Notes: a model not told the origin generated them from the letters alone. Counted from the first letter of the stretch, positions 51,745 to 61,425 are shown. The stretch: 64,000 nucleotides of DNA from Paenibacillus durus (GCF_000756615.1 NZ_CP009288.1:1984001-2048000), one strand, 5' to 3'. Made by a program: numbers and translations.

Positions 51745-52608
51745 TTACGACTTTGTCATGACCGGAATCCATATCTCGCAGCGGTAATCTTCCGAAGAAG
51801 GATCTCCCGGAGGATACAGCTCGAATTCCGGACCACCTGAGTGTTCATAGCCAGTACCGGGGAACCATTCCTGGAAGATCCGCGCCCATACGCTCTGAAT
51901 TGCATTTGGCATGGGACCGATGGAGGTGAAGACGGCCCAGGTTGCGGCCGGAATGATGGTCGTGGAGTAACCGTCCGGGGCGGGCGCGTCGTTCTCTACG
52001 GCGATCCAATAAGTGAGCGTCTCCTGCTCGTGATTCATTTCGGCGCATATCCCGAGCAGATCATGGACGCCCTCTCCCAGCTCAAGCAGTTTGTTATACG
52101 TGCCGTCCTCGTTGCATTTTAGCCAGAAGCGCGGGATCTCCCGCAAATTCTCTCCATCGCGGCAGGAGGTCTCCATCGTTTTGCCGACTACGTTAAACGC
52201 TTCTTTGTGTACGATACGGTAATCCATTTCTTTGTCTCCCTTCAAGGATAGATGGAAGGAGAGGCGGGGGAAAGCCTTCAGGACCGTCCCCGGCTCGCGC
52301 GCCGCCGAGGGCGTAATGCCGTGCGCCTTGCGGAACGCTTTGGTGAATGCCTCCGGCGAGTCGTAGCCGTATTTGAGCGCGACATCCAGCACCCTGGGCT
52401 GCGTCATTGCCAATTCCTGCGCAGCGAGCGTCAGCCGGCGCTTGCGGATGTACTCGGCGACGGTCACTCCGGTCAGCATATTGAACAACCGCTGAAAGTG
52501 GAATGGCGAAGAGCATGCCGTTTTGGCGATCTCATCCATATTCATCGGTTCCGTTATATGCTGTTCCATATAATCCAAAGCATCCTTCATGCGGTTCAGC
52601 CATTCCAT
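51745..52608 (-). CDS. AraC-family regulator with C-terminal GyrI-like ligand domain
   Basis: A 287-aa protein. The first ~110 residues are a double helix-turn-helix AraC DNA-binding domain (DEIAKTACSSPFHFQRLFNMLTGVTVAEYIRKRRL, landmarks; then DVALKYGYDSPEAFTKAFRKAHG). Residues ~135-287 form a GyrI/Rob-type effector-binding domain (VVGKTMETSC, YTTIIPAATWAVF-like, LYPPGDPSSEDYRCEIWIPV). Drug- or small-molecule sensing is common for this architecture. AGGAGA precedes ATG 52608. No obvious target gene alongside. Confidence 0.9.
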   Translation of the reverse strand: MEWLNRMKDALDYMEQHITEPMNMDEIAKTACSSPFHFQRLFNMLTGVTVAEYIRKRRLTLAAQELAMTQPRVLDVALKYGYDSPEAFTKAFRKAHGITPSAAREPGTVLKAFPRLSFHLSLKGDKEMDYRIVHKEAFNVVGKTMETSCRDGENLREIPRFWLKCNEDGTYNKLLELGEGVHDLLGICAEMNHEQETLTYWIAVENDAPAPDGYSTTIIPAATWAVFTSIGPMPNAIQSVWARIFQEWFPGTGYEHSGGPEFELYPPGDPSSEDYRCEIWIPVMTKS

Positions 52609-52737
52609 TGCCAGCCATCTCCTCTGCATCTATCGTATCACGGTGCCAAACAAGGGTCCTGTTCTTCCGTGCTGCCTTTGGACAGTATATATCATATCCA
52701 TCCACACAAGTATAGCGTACAGGTAGAAGCCGGAGAC

Positions 52738-52795
52738 AGAAAAAAACCGCCAAAGAAGGAGCGTGAACTCCTTACTGAGACGGCTCGGTCCGGTG
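52738..52795 (-). terminator. Terminator of the maltose phosphorylase operon
   Basis: On the minus strand AAGGAG and CTCCTT form the inner stem, flanked by GCC/GGC, followed by GGCGGTTTTTT. Confidence 0.7.
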
Positions 52796-52845
52796 GATAT
52801 GAAGCTGCGGATTTCCGAAGAGGCGTGTGCCTGAACGCAGCACTC

Positions 52846-55164
52846 CTAGATAATTGCGGGCGCGCCCTGCGAGGTTACCGTGCCAAGTCCGCCCACGGTG
52901 TATTCCTTATCATAGATCGTAATCGCAGCAGGGATCTCGGTTTCGTTGGCAACCGTAATTTCCTGGTCGGTTACAGTAACCTTAAGACGGGAACTGCGGA
53001 ACATGATTTTAAAGGAATACGAGGTCCAGTGCCCGGGGTTAGACGGCTTCAGCACAAGCCGGCCGTCCAGCACCCGAAGTCCCCCGAAGCCATGCACAAT
53101 CGACATCCAGGTTCCTGCCATGCTGGTAGTGTGGCAGCCGTCCTCGGTATCATTGTTATAGTTATCGAGATCGAGCCTGGAGGTCCGCAAGTACATCTCG
53201 TAGGCCTTCTCCTTGTATCCGAGTTCGCATGCGAGAATCGCATGGATGCAGGGAGAGAGGGAGGATTCGTGGACGGTGATCGGCTCGTAGAAGTCATAGT
53301 TCCGTTTTTTCGTCTCCAGGTCGTAGCGGTCGTTCAGGAAATACAGCCCTTGAAGCACATCCGCCTGCTTGATATAGCAGGATCGCAAAATGCGGTCCCA
53401 GGACCATTTCTGGTTCAAGGGCAGGTGCTCGGGTGCAAGCTCCTTGACCGGAATGATCTGCTTGTCGAGGAATCCGTCCTGCTGCAGGAAGATGCCTTTT
53501 TCCTCGCTGAGCGGGTAGTACATTTTGGCGATAATATCCTGCCATTTATCCGTTTCACTTTCCAAAAGACCCAGCTTGTCGACCAGCTCGGCATAGCGCG
53601 TTTCTTCATTTTCCAGCAAATAAGCGAGCGCTTCCAATGTATACTCCATGGTCCAGGCGGCGATCCGGTTTGTATACCAGTTGTTATTTACATTGTTCTC
53701 GTACTCGTTCGGTCCGGTAACGCCGAGCATGACGTATTTGTCTTTATGCTGCACGTAGTGGACGCGCTCTTCCCAGAAGCGGGAGATTTCCGTAAGCACT
53801 TCAAGGCCGTATTGCCCCAGATACGACTTGTCGCCGGTATAGTTCACATAATTGTAGATGGCATGGGCGATGGCCCCGTTACGATGGATTTCCTCAAAAG
53901 TAATTTCCCACTCGTTATGGCACTCCTCGCCGTTCATCGTCACCATCGGATACAATGCGCCTTTGGTGAAGCCGAGCTTACGGGCATTCTCCTTGGCCTT
54001 CTCCAGATGCTTGTAGCGGTAAATCAGCAGGTTGCGGGCAATGGAGGAATCCGCGGTGCTAAGATAGAAAGGAACGCAGTAGGCTTCCGTGTCCCAGTAG
54101 GTGCTGCCGCCGTATTTTTCACCGGTGAAGCCTTTAGGTCCGATGTTCAGCCGGTCGTCCTCGCCGGTATAGGTCTGGTTCAATTGAAAAATATTAAAGC
54201 GGATCGCCTGCTGGGCAGAGGGGTCGCCCTCAATGATAATATCGCTTTCTTTCCATTTATCCTTCCAGGCATCCGCCTGCTCGGTCAGCAGGGCAACAAA
54301 ACCGGCTTCTCTGGCGGACTGGAGAGCGTTTTGCGCCGCTTCCACAAGCTGACCAAGACCGTAGTTGCGTGAAGTCACGCTTGCGGCGTATTTATAGATG
54401 ACGATCTGATCGCCTTCCTTGACAGGAACCTGAACGATGTTACCCACATATTTTTCGCGAAGCACCGACTCGGCCTCAGCTTCCAGCTTCTCTCCGGCAA
54501 CGGCAATATCATACGCCATGGCGGTGGTCACATGAAAATCGAGCTTCTTCGTCTTCAGGGTCAGATAGCCTCCGCTTGGAAAGATGTTCTTCTCCACCTC
54601 GTTCCAGAATTTCTCGTCATAGTTGGAGTCCTTGTTCTTGATGTCGCCGTCCAGATAAGGGGTCACCGTGATCGTTCCCGAGAAATTAAGCGGTGTAATG
54701 GAATAGCGGATCGCGCCGATCTCCCGCCGGGTCATGCTGACAAAGCGGATGCTTTCCACCTTAACCTCTTTGCCGTCCTCAAGGGCGGCGGTGAAGCTGC
54801 GCGACAGCGTACCTTCTTTCATGTTCAGAATCCGCCGGAATTCCGTTACGGTTGAAGCGGCCAGATCCAGCGGTGTTTCGTCAATTTCGATATCGATGCC
54901 GATCCAGTTGGTGCTGTTCAATACTTTGGCAAAATATTCAGGGTAGCCGTTCTTCCACCATCCGACCCGGGTCTTGTCGGGATAGTACACACCGGCCACA
55001 TAGCTGCCTTGCAGGCTGGGCCCGCTGTACTTCTCCTCAAAATTCGCGCGTCCGCCCATGTAGCCGTTGCCCAGACTGAATACGCTTTCGGAAATCTCTT
55101 GGGTGTGCGGATCGAAGGATTCCTCAATGATTGACCATTCATCGACCTTCAAGTATTGTTTCAT
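52846..55164 (-). CDS. mapA: Maltose phosphorylase (GH65)
   Basis: A 772-aa GH65 enzyme starting MKQYLKVDEWSIIEESFDP, with SVFSLGNGYMGGRANFEE, TYWDTEAYCVPFY, GEECHNEWEITFEE and the catalytic acid E487 in TGPNEYENNV, the same number as the Lactobacillus enzyme. It phosphorolyses maltose to beta-glucose-1-phosphate and glucose. pgmB follows upstream in the same direction, which supports this over trehalose or kojibiose phosphorylase. AAAGGAG precedes ATG 55164. Confidence 0.93.
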   Translation of the reverse strand: MKQYLKVDEWSIIEESFDPHTQEISESVFSLGNGYMGGRANFEEKYSGPSLQGSYVAGVYYPDKTRVGWWKNGYPEYFAKVLNSTNWIGIDIEIDETPLDLAASTVTEFRRILNMKEGTLSRSFTAALEDGKEVKVESIRFVSMTRREIGAIRYSITPLNFSGTITVTPYLDGDIKNKDSNYDEKFWNEVEKNIFPSGGYLTLKTKKLDFHVTTAMAYDIAVAGEKLEAEAESVLREKYVGNIVQVPVKEGDQIVIYKYAASVTSRNYGLGQLVEAAQNALQSAREAGFVALLTEQADAWKDKWKESDIIIEGDPSAQQAIRFNIFQLNQTYTGEDDRLNIGPKGFTGEKYGGSTYWDTEAYCVPFYLSTADSSIARNLLIYRYKHLEKAKENARKLGFTKGALYPMVTMNGEECHNEWEITFEEIHRNGAIAHAIYNYVNYTGDKSYLGQYGLEVLTEISRFWEERVHYVQHKDKYVMLGVTGPNEYENNVNNNWYTNRIAAWTMEYTLEALAYLLENEETRYAELVDKLGLLESETDKWQDIIAKMYYPLSEEKGIFLQQDGFLDKQIIPVKELAPEHLPLNQKWSWDRILRSCYIKQADVLQGLYFLNDRYDLETKKRNYDFYEPITVHESSLSPCIHAILACELGYKEKAYEMYLRTSRLDLDNYNNDTEDGCHTTSMAGTWMSIVHGFGGLRVLDGRLVLKPSNPGHWTSYSFKIMFRSSRLKVTVTDQEITVANETEIPAAITIYDKEYTVGGLGTVTSQGAPAII

Positions 55165-55204
55165 AACTGATCGGCTCCTTTTATTATCAATTAAAGACCT
55201 AAAT

Positions 55205-55867
55205 TTAAACGGAGGCAAAAGCTTCTTTTAGCCGGGCCACGCTCATCTCCAGCAGGGAAGGAACAACAAGAGCTGCGGCCCCGAGCGTCTCCGGCGAGCC
55301 GATGCCTACGCTCACCATTCCAGCACGGCTGGCCGCCTCGATCCCGGCTTCGGCGTCTTCAAAGACGACGCAGTTCACAGGGGAGATGCCCAGAGCCTCG
55401 GCTCCAAGCAGGAATACTTCCGGATCGGGCTTGGCGGCGGAAGTCTTGGTTCCGTCGATAATCGCATCGAAATATGGCGTGAGTCCGGTGTTGTCCAGAA
55501 TGGTCATCGCGTTCTTGCTTGCGGAGCCAAGCGCGATTTTAATACCCTGGCTTCGGCAATCCTCCAGAAAAGCCAGCGCCCCAGGCAGAATCTCCGAGCT
55601 GTCCATCGCCGAGATATACTCTACGTAACGGTTGTTTTTACTTTCAGCCAGCTTGGCTTTTTCGGCATCGTCCAGATTCAGTCCGCCGATTTCCAGCAGA
55701 ATGTTCAGTGACGCGGCGCGGCTGACGCCTTTCAGGCGCTCGTTATCCTTCTCCGTAAATTCAAAGCCGAGCTGATCCGCAAGCTCCTTCCAGGCGATGT
55801 AATGATACTTGGCGGTGTCAACCAGTACACCGTCCAGATCGAACAAGCAAGCCTTAATTTCGGTCAT
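55205..55867 (-). CDS. pgmB: Beta-phosphoglucomutase
   Basis: A 220-aa HAD-family enzyme with the nucleophile/acid pair D10/D12 in CLFDLDGVLVDT, the specificity loop ERLKGVSRAASLNILLE, ALGSASKNAM and FEDAEAGIEAASRAGM. It converts beta-glucose-1-phosphate, the product of maltose phosphorylase, to glucose-6-phosphate. AAGGAG precedes ATG 55867. It lies 40 bp upstream of mapA on the same strand, so they form a two-gene unit with the LacI-type gene ahead. Confidence 0.96.
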   Translation of the reverse strand: MTEIKACLFDLDGVLVDTAKYHYIAWKELADQLGFEFTEKDNERLKGVSRAASLNILLEIGGLNLDDAEKAKLAESKNNRYVEYISAMDSSEILPGALAFLEDCRSQGIKIALGSASKNAMTILDNTGLTPYFDAIIDGTKTSAAKPDPEVFLLGAEALGISPVNCVVFEDAEAGIEAASRAGMVSVGIGSPETLGAAALVVPSLLEMSVARLKEAFASV

Positions 55868-55912
55868 GATCATTCTCCTTAAAATAAATTTGGTATATTT
55901 TCCAATGGAGAG

Positions 55913-55926
55913 TGCAAACGTTTGTA
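55913..55926. promoter_or_regulatory. LacI-type operator between regulator and pgmB
   Basis: TGCAAACGTTTGTA contains the perfect palindrome CAAACGTTTG, typical of LacI-family (MalR-type) operators, about 45 bp before pgmB. Confidence 0.6.
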
Positions 55927-55973
55927 CAGGGCTACAAAAAATAAATGAAGCGCCGAAGTAATGCTTCATTTAC

Positions 55974-57014
55974 TTATTCACTTCTTGCGGGTGAGAGCAT
56001 GGAAGACTCGCGTACAATCAAGCGATGAGGAATAATGAACCGTCTGGTCAAGCCCGGCTCTTTGTTCTGCTTCTGAATGGCCTGAATCAATACCTGGGAA
56101 GCCGTGTAGCCCAGATGGTAAATACCGATATCGATGCTGCTGATCGGCGGGGTGGACAGTTCGGCCAGCGGAATGTTGTTGAAGCTGACTAGCGCCAAAT
56201 CTGCAGGGACGCTGTAATTCAGCTCGCTCAGTCCCCGGAGAACACCGAAGGATACGATATCGTCCACAACGACAAGCGCCGTAGGGCGGCTCGGCAGATT
56301 CATGAAGAATGACATGGCGCGGTAGCCGCTGTCCTGCAGAAACTCTCCTTCCACGATCCATTCGGACTTCAGTTCCAGGCCGTTATGCTCCATCGCTCTC
56401 CGGTAGCCCTCTAACCGGTCCCGTGACACAATCAGGTTCGGAGGACCGCTGACGAAGCCGATCCGCTTATGCCCCATGGAGATGAGGTGATTCGTGGCAT
56501 CATAGGCTGCCATCAGATTGTCGGTATCTACTGACAGAATATCATCATACTTGTCGCTGCGTCCCACCAGAACGAAGGGATATCCGTTGTTTTTCAAAAA
56601 ATCAATCACGGTGTCATCTTTGCGCGAGTAGAGCAGAATCGCACCATCGACGCGCCGTCCCTTGAGCAGCCGGGAGACCGCCTCCAGTTCTTCCTTTTCC
56701 GTCGCGCCGGAGCTGATCAGGACATCATAGCCCGAACGGCTTGCCTGAGTGACTATCCCGCGGATCAATTCCATAAAGAACAGATTGGAGAATAATTCTT
56801 CAGCCGGCTTTGGCAGGATGATGCAAATGCTGTTCGTCGTCTTCGACACGAGACTCTTGGCCATGATATTCGGATGGTAGCCCATTTCCTCCATAATGCT
56901 CTTGACCTTGCGGGAGGTTTCCACGCTGATTCTTGGATGGCCCGACAACACCCGGGAAACCGTGGAGGGCGAAACGCCCGCTCTCTTGGCCACGTCCTTG
57001 ATGGTAACTGTCAT
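55974..57014 (-). CDS. malR: LacI-family regulator (MalR-like)
   Basis: A 346-aa regulator: N-terminal LacI helix-turn-helix TIKDVAKRAGVSPSTVSRVLSGHPRIS with the hinge MAKSLVSKTTN, then a periplasmic-binding-protein-type ligand domain. AAGGAGG precedes ATG 57014. It lies directly upstream of pgmB-mapA on the same strand, with palindromic operators on both sides of it. Maltose-responsive control is inferred, so the symbol is a family-level suggestion. Confidence 0.9.
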   Translation of the reverse strand: MTVTIKDVAKRAGVSPSTVSRVLSGHPRISVETSRKVKSIMEEMGYHPNIMAKSLVSKTTNSICIILPKPAEELFSNLFFMELIRGIVTQASRSGYDVLISSGATEKEELEAVSRLLKGRRVDGAILLYSRKDDTVIDFLKNNGYPFVLVGRSDKYDDILSVDTDNLMAAYDATNHLISMGHKRIGFVSGPPNLIVSRDRLEGYRRAMEHNGLELKSEWIVEGEFLQDSGYRAMSFFMNLPSRPTALVVVDDIVSFGVLRGLSELNYSVPADLALVSFNNIPLAELSTPPISSIDIGIYHLGYTASQVLIQAIQKQNKEPGLTRRFIIPHRLIVRESSMLSPARSE

Positions 57015-57028
57015 AGAGAACCTCCTTG

Positions 57029-57042
57029 TGAAAACGCTTGCT
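57029..57042. promoter_or_regulatory. cre/LacI-type site upstream of malR
   Basis: TGAAAACGCTTGCT matches the CcpA cre consensus TGWAANCGNTNWCA at 12 of 14 positions, just upstream of the start of the LacI gene. Confidence 0.55.
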
Positions 57043-57202
57043 TACGCTTATCTTAATCGAAGCGGATGCAATTGTAAATAGAAAAACCGAGCCTCAGACG
57101 CTGAAAAACAAGCGGTTATCAATGAGCGGCCGTACACAAATCCGCAGCCCGAAAGCTTGACGGAAGGCATGTCCGGTTCGTAAGGTACACGGCATTACAA
57201 AG

Positions 57203-57243
57203 AGCTCCCCTGCTGCATGCTGCGTGCGAGGGAAGCTTTTTTA
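57203..57243. terminator. Hairpin between malR promoter region and yhbH
   Basis: AGCTCCCCT and AGGGAAGCT form a stem with one mismatch, followed by TTTTTTAG on the plus strand. No plus-strand gene ends there, so its user is unclear. Confidence 0.5.
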
Positions 57244-57296
57244 GATGTGAACGGTCTGAAGTCGCCATTTATGGTTCATGCCAGAAGAGGTCTTGC

Positions 57297-58460
57297 TTAA
57301 CGTCTCGCGGGTTCCTTTTTGCCGAAAAAGGTCTTCAGCGCCTGATACACTTCTTTTTTGTCCTTGATAACATAGTGCATGAACTGCGGCTGCTTAATAT
57401 GTTTGTACGCGGACATGAGGGTGCTGCTGCGGTTGTACTGATTGACCTCGCCGTAGCCGAAAATATTGCTCCGTTTTAGCATTTCCCCGATCAATTTGAC
57501 GCAGCGTTCGTTGTCTGAGCTCAGGTTGTCGCCGTCCGAGAAGTGGAAGGGATAGATATTGTATTTGGAAGGCGGATAGCGTTTGTCGATAATTTCCAGC
57601 GCTTTTTGATATGCCGATGAACAGATCGTGCCGCCGCTCTCGCCGCGGGTGAAGAAATCATGCTCGCTGACCTCTTTTGCCTCTGTGTGATGGGCCAGAA
57701 AGACAATTTCGACCTTCTCGTATTGGCGGCGCAGGAAGCGGGTCATCCAGAAAAAGAAGCTGCGGGCGCAGTATTTTTCAAACGTTCCCATACTGCCTGA
57801 AGTGTCCATCATCGCGATAATGACCGCATTGGAATGCGGAATCGTCGTTTCATCCCAGGTCTTGTAGCGCAGATCGTCGGGGCTGATACCGTGGATTCCA
57901 GGATTCCCTCTTCTGCCATTGCGGCGCAGGTTCTCAAGCAGGGTGCGCTTTTTGTCGATGTTGGACATCATGCCCTTTTTGCGGATGTCGTTGAAGACGA
58001 TGGACTGAACCTCAATTTCTTCCTTGTCCTTGGGCTTCAAATGCGGCAGCTCGAATTCCTGGAACAAGATTTCCTCCAAATCCTCCAGATCAACCTCCGC
58101 CTCCACCAGGTCCTGGCCAGGCTGGTCGCCCGCTTTGTCCCCTTTGCCGGGACCGGTCTGCACCGGCTCCCTGCCAAGCACATCGCCGATTTGACTGTCT
58201 CCGTCGCCCTGGCCGACATGCTTCTGCTTGCGGTAATTATAAATGATCCGGTACTCATCCAGACTGCGGATCGGCACCTTGACGATTTGCTTTCCGTCAG
58301 ACATGATAATGTTCTCTTCCGTAACGAGATCGGGCAAATTGCCTTTAATCGCTTCCTTGACCTTCTGCTGGTGACGCTCCTGATCCTGATGGCCTTTGCG
58401 GTGCAGGGACCAGTCTTCTTTCGAGACAACAAACGAAAAAGGCTGTGACGATTGTGACAA
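57297..58460 (-). CDS. yhbH: Sporulation protein YhbH (YeaH family, VWA domain)
   Basis: A 387-aa YhbH/YeaH protein. The N-terminal part reads SKEDWSLHRKGHQDQERH, with KVPIRSLDEYRIIYNYRKQKHVGQG. A von Willebrand A domain has the MIDAS DTSGSMG at D219, followed by HHTEAKEVSEHDFF and the end AYKHIKQPQFMHYVIK. It works with PrkA in the starvation/sporulation pathway of known members. A TTG start at 58460 follows GGGAGGTGG; no ATG gives the conserved N-terminus. Confidence 0.94.
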   Translation of the reverse strand: MSQSSQPFSFVVSKEDWSLHRKGHQDQERHQQKVKEAIKGNLPDLVTEENIIMSDGKQIVKVPIRSLDEYRIIYNYRKQKHVGQGDGDSQIGDVLGREPVQTGPGKGDKAGDQPGQDLVEAEVDLEDLEEILFQEFELPHLKPKDKEEIEVQSIVFNDIRKKGMMSNIDKKRTLLENLRRNGRRGNPGIHGISPDDLRYKTWDETTIPHSNAVIIAMMDTSGSMGTFEKYCARSFFFWMTRFLRRQYEKVEIVFLAHHTEAKEVSEHDFFTRGESGGTICSSAYQKALEIIDKRYPPSKYNIYPFHFSDGDNLSSDNERCVKLIGEMLKRSNIFGYGEVNQYNRSSTLMSAYKHIKQPQFMHYVIKDKKEVYQALKTFFGKKEPARR

Positions 58461-58745
58461 AGTTGACCACCTCCCATGGAATGTAAGAAACGAAATTCAC
58501 TCGCAGGCTGCGGCGTTGACGGTGTTATTAATAGGGTGCGATAATAGCCGGGCGCCGGAAGCCAGCAGTTGTACCTAAAGTATATTCACGGACGCAAGGG
58601 ATATGTGCGCTCAGCTGAGCGGAGATGGAAGGTTAGGAAAATGTAAAATGACGGGATTGCGGTGAAGTTCAGTTTGCGTTATGTTAGCCTATTATCAAGA
58701 GATGGCGAACGCTCAAACAGCAGAGGGTAATGAGGGGGAGTAACG

Positions 58746-60341
58746 ATGCCTGGTATTTTGTTCACGAACGGAACAGGAATCCAAGGCGCTCAGGACGCTG
58801 CGGATTCTATATATACTGAGAATGGAATCATAGCGGCGATCGGAACGCAGCGTGAGTTGAAGCTTCAACTGGCGGGGAGGGATTATAAGACCGTAGATTG
58901 GGACGGCGGCTATGTGCTTCCGGGTCTTGCCGATTCCCATCTGCATCTTGGAATGCAGGGTATGAAGCTGGATATGCTGGACTTTACGGGCACAGCTTCA
59001 AAGGTGGAAATGTTAAAAAGAATCGCGGATCGCGCGAACACGACTCCCCCGGGCGGCTGGATTCTCGGACTTAACTGGAATGAAAATGAGTTCAGACCGG
59101 CGGAAGCTCCGCACAAACGTGAGCTCGATGAAATTACGGACCAGCATCCGATATTTCTTACACGCACCTGCTTTCACGCCTATCTTGGCAATAGCGAGGC
59201 GTTCCGTCTGGCGGGCGTGACGGAGTCGACTCCGAATCCCCCTTCAGGTGCATATGGCCGCGACGCAGACGGCTGCCTGAACGGCTTGATCTATGAAGAT
59301 GCCTCGCTTCCGTTTACGGCGGTCCAGCCTGCGCCAAGCTATGACGCCCTGAAAAATGCCATGCGAAGGGCATGTCAGCACGCGCTGTCGCTGGGACTGA
59401 CCGCAGCGCATACCGAGGACCTGCGCCTGCTCGGCAGCATGGATACGATGCTGCGAATCCACAGGGAGCTGCACGAAGAGGGAGTATATTTCCGTACGCA
59501 TCAGCTGCTGTACTATCCGTTCCTTCAGGAGGCGGAGGAGCTAGGGCTTCACCCAGGCGATGGCGATGAATGGCTGCGCATCGGCGCGCTCAAGCTTTTC
59601 TCCGACGGCGCGATTGGAGGACGGACAGCGCTGCTCGTCAGGCCTTACAGCGATGCGCCGCATACCTCCGGTATAGCTATTCATACTCAAGAGGAGCTGA
59701 ATGAGATCGTTGCCGCAGCACGCCGGAGTTCCTTTCCGGCCGCCGTTCACGCAATCGGCGATGCGGCGGCCGATATGACGTTGACCGCAATGGAAAGGGT
59801 GCCGCTGCCGAAGGACGCGCCGCTGCCGGACCGTTTCATCCATGCCCAGGTGCTGGACGCGGCACTCGTGGAACGAATGCGGGCCTTGCGGCTGATTGCC
59901 GATATCCAGCCCCGTTTTGTCGCCAGTGATTTTCCGTGGGTGCTTGACCGAGTCGGCGAGGAGAGGAAGGAATATTTATACGCTTGGAGGAAGCTGCTGG
60001 CCGCAGGCATTACCTGTGCGGGCGGAAGCGACGCGCCGATTGAGCCTTTGAATCCTTTTCTTGGCCTGCATGCGGCTGTGACGCGCCGTAAACCGGATGA
60101 GACGCATGCCGGCTATTTGCCGGAACAAAAGCTTACGACGGCGGAAGCGCTCCGGCTGTTCATCGAAGGAAGCGCCGCTGCCGCCGGAGAAGAGCGTGAA
60201 CGCGGTCGCATCGCCGTAGGCATGCGCGCCGACTTCACTGTAATTGACCGTGACATATCGGTTAACGCGGAGGAAATGCTGGCCGCCAAAGCCCGGATGA
60301 CGGTAGTTAACGGCACAATAGCATACCGAGCTTCCCGCTAG
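58746..60341 (+). CDS. Amidohydrolase family 3 protein (YtcJ-like)
   Basis: A 531-aa metal-dependent hydrolase: GGYVLPGLADSHLHLGMQG with the HxH metal motif, WILGLNWNENEF, then ALKLFSDGAIGGRTALL, AVHAIGDAAADM, HAQVLD and GGSDAPIEPLNP (catalytic Asp). It resembles YtcJ/AepA-type enzymes whose substrates are largely unknown. GAGGGGGAG precedes ATG 58746. It is divergent from yhbH. Confidence 0.9.
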   Translation: MPGILFTNGTGIQGAQDAADSIYTENGIIAAIGTQRELKLQLAGRDYKTVDWDGGYVLPGLADSHLHLGMQGMKLDMLDFTGTASKVEMLKRIADRANTTPPGGWILGLNWNENEFRPAEAPHKRELDEITDQHPIFLTRTCFHAYLGNSEAFRLAGVTESTPNPPSGAYGRDADGCLNGLIYEDASLPFTAVQPAPSYDALKNAMRRACQHALSLGLTAAHTEDLRLLGSMDTMLRIHRELHEEGVYFRTHQLLYYPFLQEAEELGLHPGDGDEWLRIGALKLFSDGAIGGRTALLVRPYSDAPHTSGIAIHTQEELNEIVAAARRSSFPAAVHAIGDAAADMTLTAMERVPLPKDAPLPDRFIHAQVLDAALVERMRALRLIADIQPRFVASDFPWVLDRVGEERKEYLYAWRKLLAAGITCAGGSDAPIEPLNPFLGLHAAVTRRKPDETHAGYLPEQKLTTAEALRLFIEGSAAAAGEERERGRIAVGMRADFTVIDRDISVNAEEMLAAKARMTVVNGTIAYRASR

Positions 60342-60434
60342 TAACTCCGAAAATTCATTTGCAACCTTGGCACTGGATGGAACGTTTAGTAGGGTGAGTG
60401 TACACAGCACGAAAATTTAAGGAGGCATGAGAAC

Positions 60435-61340
60435 ATGAAACCTCGACATTCCATATCAGCTGCGGCAGCCATGGCCGTATTCTTGCTGACCCTAACGGCT
60501 TGCGGGGGAAATGGGCCGTCCGCTGTTCCAACTGATGCGCCCGCCACGGTCTCACCGACGGCTGCGATAAGTCCGGAGCCGAGCGCGCCTGAACCGTCCC
60601 CCTCACCGAGCGCGCCCGCAGGCGGGGAAACGCAGGTGATTAAGGGAACTGGCGTCTATAATGGACAAATCGACAGCCATTCGATAGAAATTCAGACGGA
60701 GGAAGGTCCGGTTGCCTTTGAGCTCGGAGCCGGAATGGAGAGCATACCGGAAACATTGAATGAAGAAGACCAAGTCGTCTTTGAATACGTGGAAAAAGCG
60801 GTGAGTGGCGACGCTTCTCTTAAGCAGAGGATACTCACCAAGCTGGCCGCCTCGGAAGGCGAGACGGGAAAGGGAACCGGACTGCCGCAGACGAAGCAGC
60901 TGGAGCTTATGCTTGAGGGCAGCCGTGAAGAAAAGACCGCGACACTTGCACCAGGCGACGGATACTCGCTGTATGTGTTCGACATTCTTACGTTCGACTC
61001 GGCAAAGGGAAGACTTTACCTGAAGGCGGCTCCCGATTATTATGCTGACATTGAGAAGCTTCCTTCGGACTTTAACCTCGATGCTCTGCTGGTCGAAGGT
61101 CGTGAAGAATTGTCCAAGACCGGAGAAGTCAAGGAGCTGAAGGGTCAAGAGAGAGCCAGTCATTTGTCTGACGCTCGGCTGCTTCTGACCGCTTCCGGCA
61201 ATGGCGGAACGAGAAAATATATCGTAACCGAAACGGACGGACAGGGATACATCATCAGAATGAATATCCCGTATGGGGATGCAACGGAAGGTTTTCCGCC
61301 GCATGCCTTTGCTTCGCTGAATACGCTTGTGAACCATTAA
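60435..61340 (+). CDS. Hypothetical lipoprotein
   Basis: A 301-aa protein with a lipoprotein signal (MKPRHSISAAAAMAVFLLTLTACGG, lipobox LTAC-G). A Pro/Ser/Ala/Thr-rich linker follows (residues ~28-65). The globular part has a beta-rich domain (VIKGTGVYNGQIDSHSIEIQ) and a C-terminal domain (YSLYVFDILTFDSAKGRLYLKAAPDYYADIEKL). AAGGAGG precedes the ATG. The fold around ~180-300 recalls small anti-sigma-associated or ligand-binding domains, without a confident match. Confidence 0.75.
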   Translation: MKPRHSISAAAAMAVFLLTLTACGGNGPSAVPTDAPATVSPTAAISPEPSAPEPSPSPSAPAGGETQVIKGTGVYNGQIDSHSIEIQTEEGPVAFELGAGMESIPETLNEEDQVVFEYVEKAVSGDASLKQRILTKLAASEGETGKGTGLPQTKQLELMLEGSREEKTATLAPGDGYSLYVFDILTFDSAKGRLYLKAAPDYYADIEKLPSDFNLDALLVEGREELSKTGEVKELKGQERASHLSDARLLLTASGNGGTRKYIVTETDGQGYIIRMNIPYGDATEGFPPHAFASLNTLVNH

Positions 61341-61376
61341 ATCGTGTGAAGATTCACCCGTATACGCACAGGAAAA

Positions 61377-61425
61377 GGCCCCTTCGATCTTGTCTCCCGA
61401 AGCTTTTGGGACAAGCGAAGGGGCC
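61377..61425. terminator. Bidirectional terminator between lipoprotein and DUF4190 gene
   Basis: GGCCCCTTCG pairs with CGAAGGGGCC, with inner CTTGTC/GACAAG pairing. The minus strand ends in CCTTTTCC. Confidence 0.9.

Noticed and set aside
52252..54372. Long open frame of 706 codons on the plus strand opposite the AraC gene and maltose phosphorylase
   Set aside because: Antisense to two recognisable genes and without plausible domains; a reading-frame shadow.
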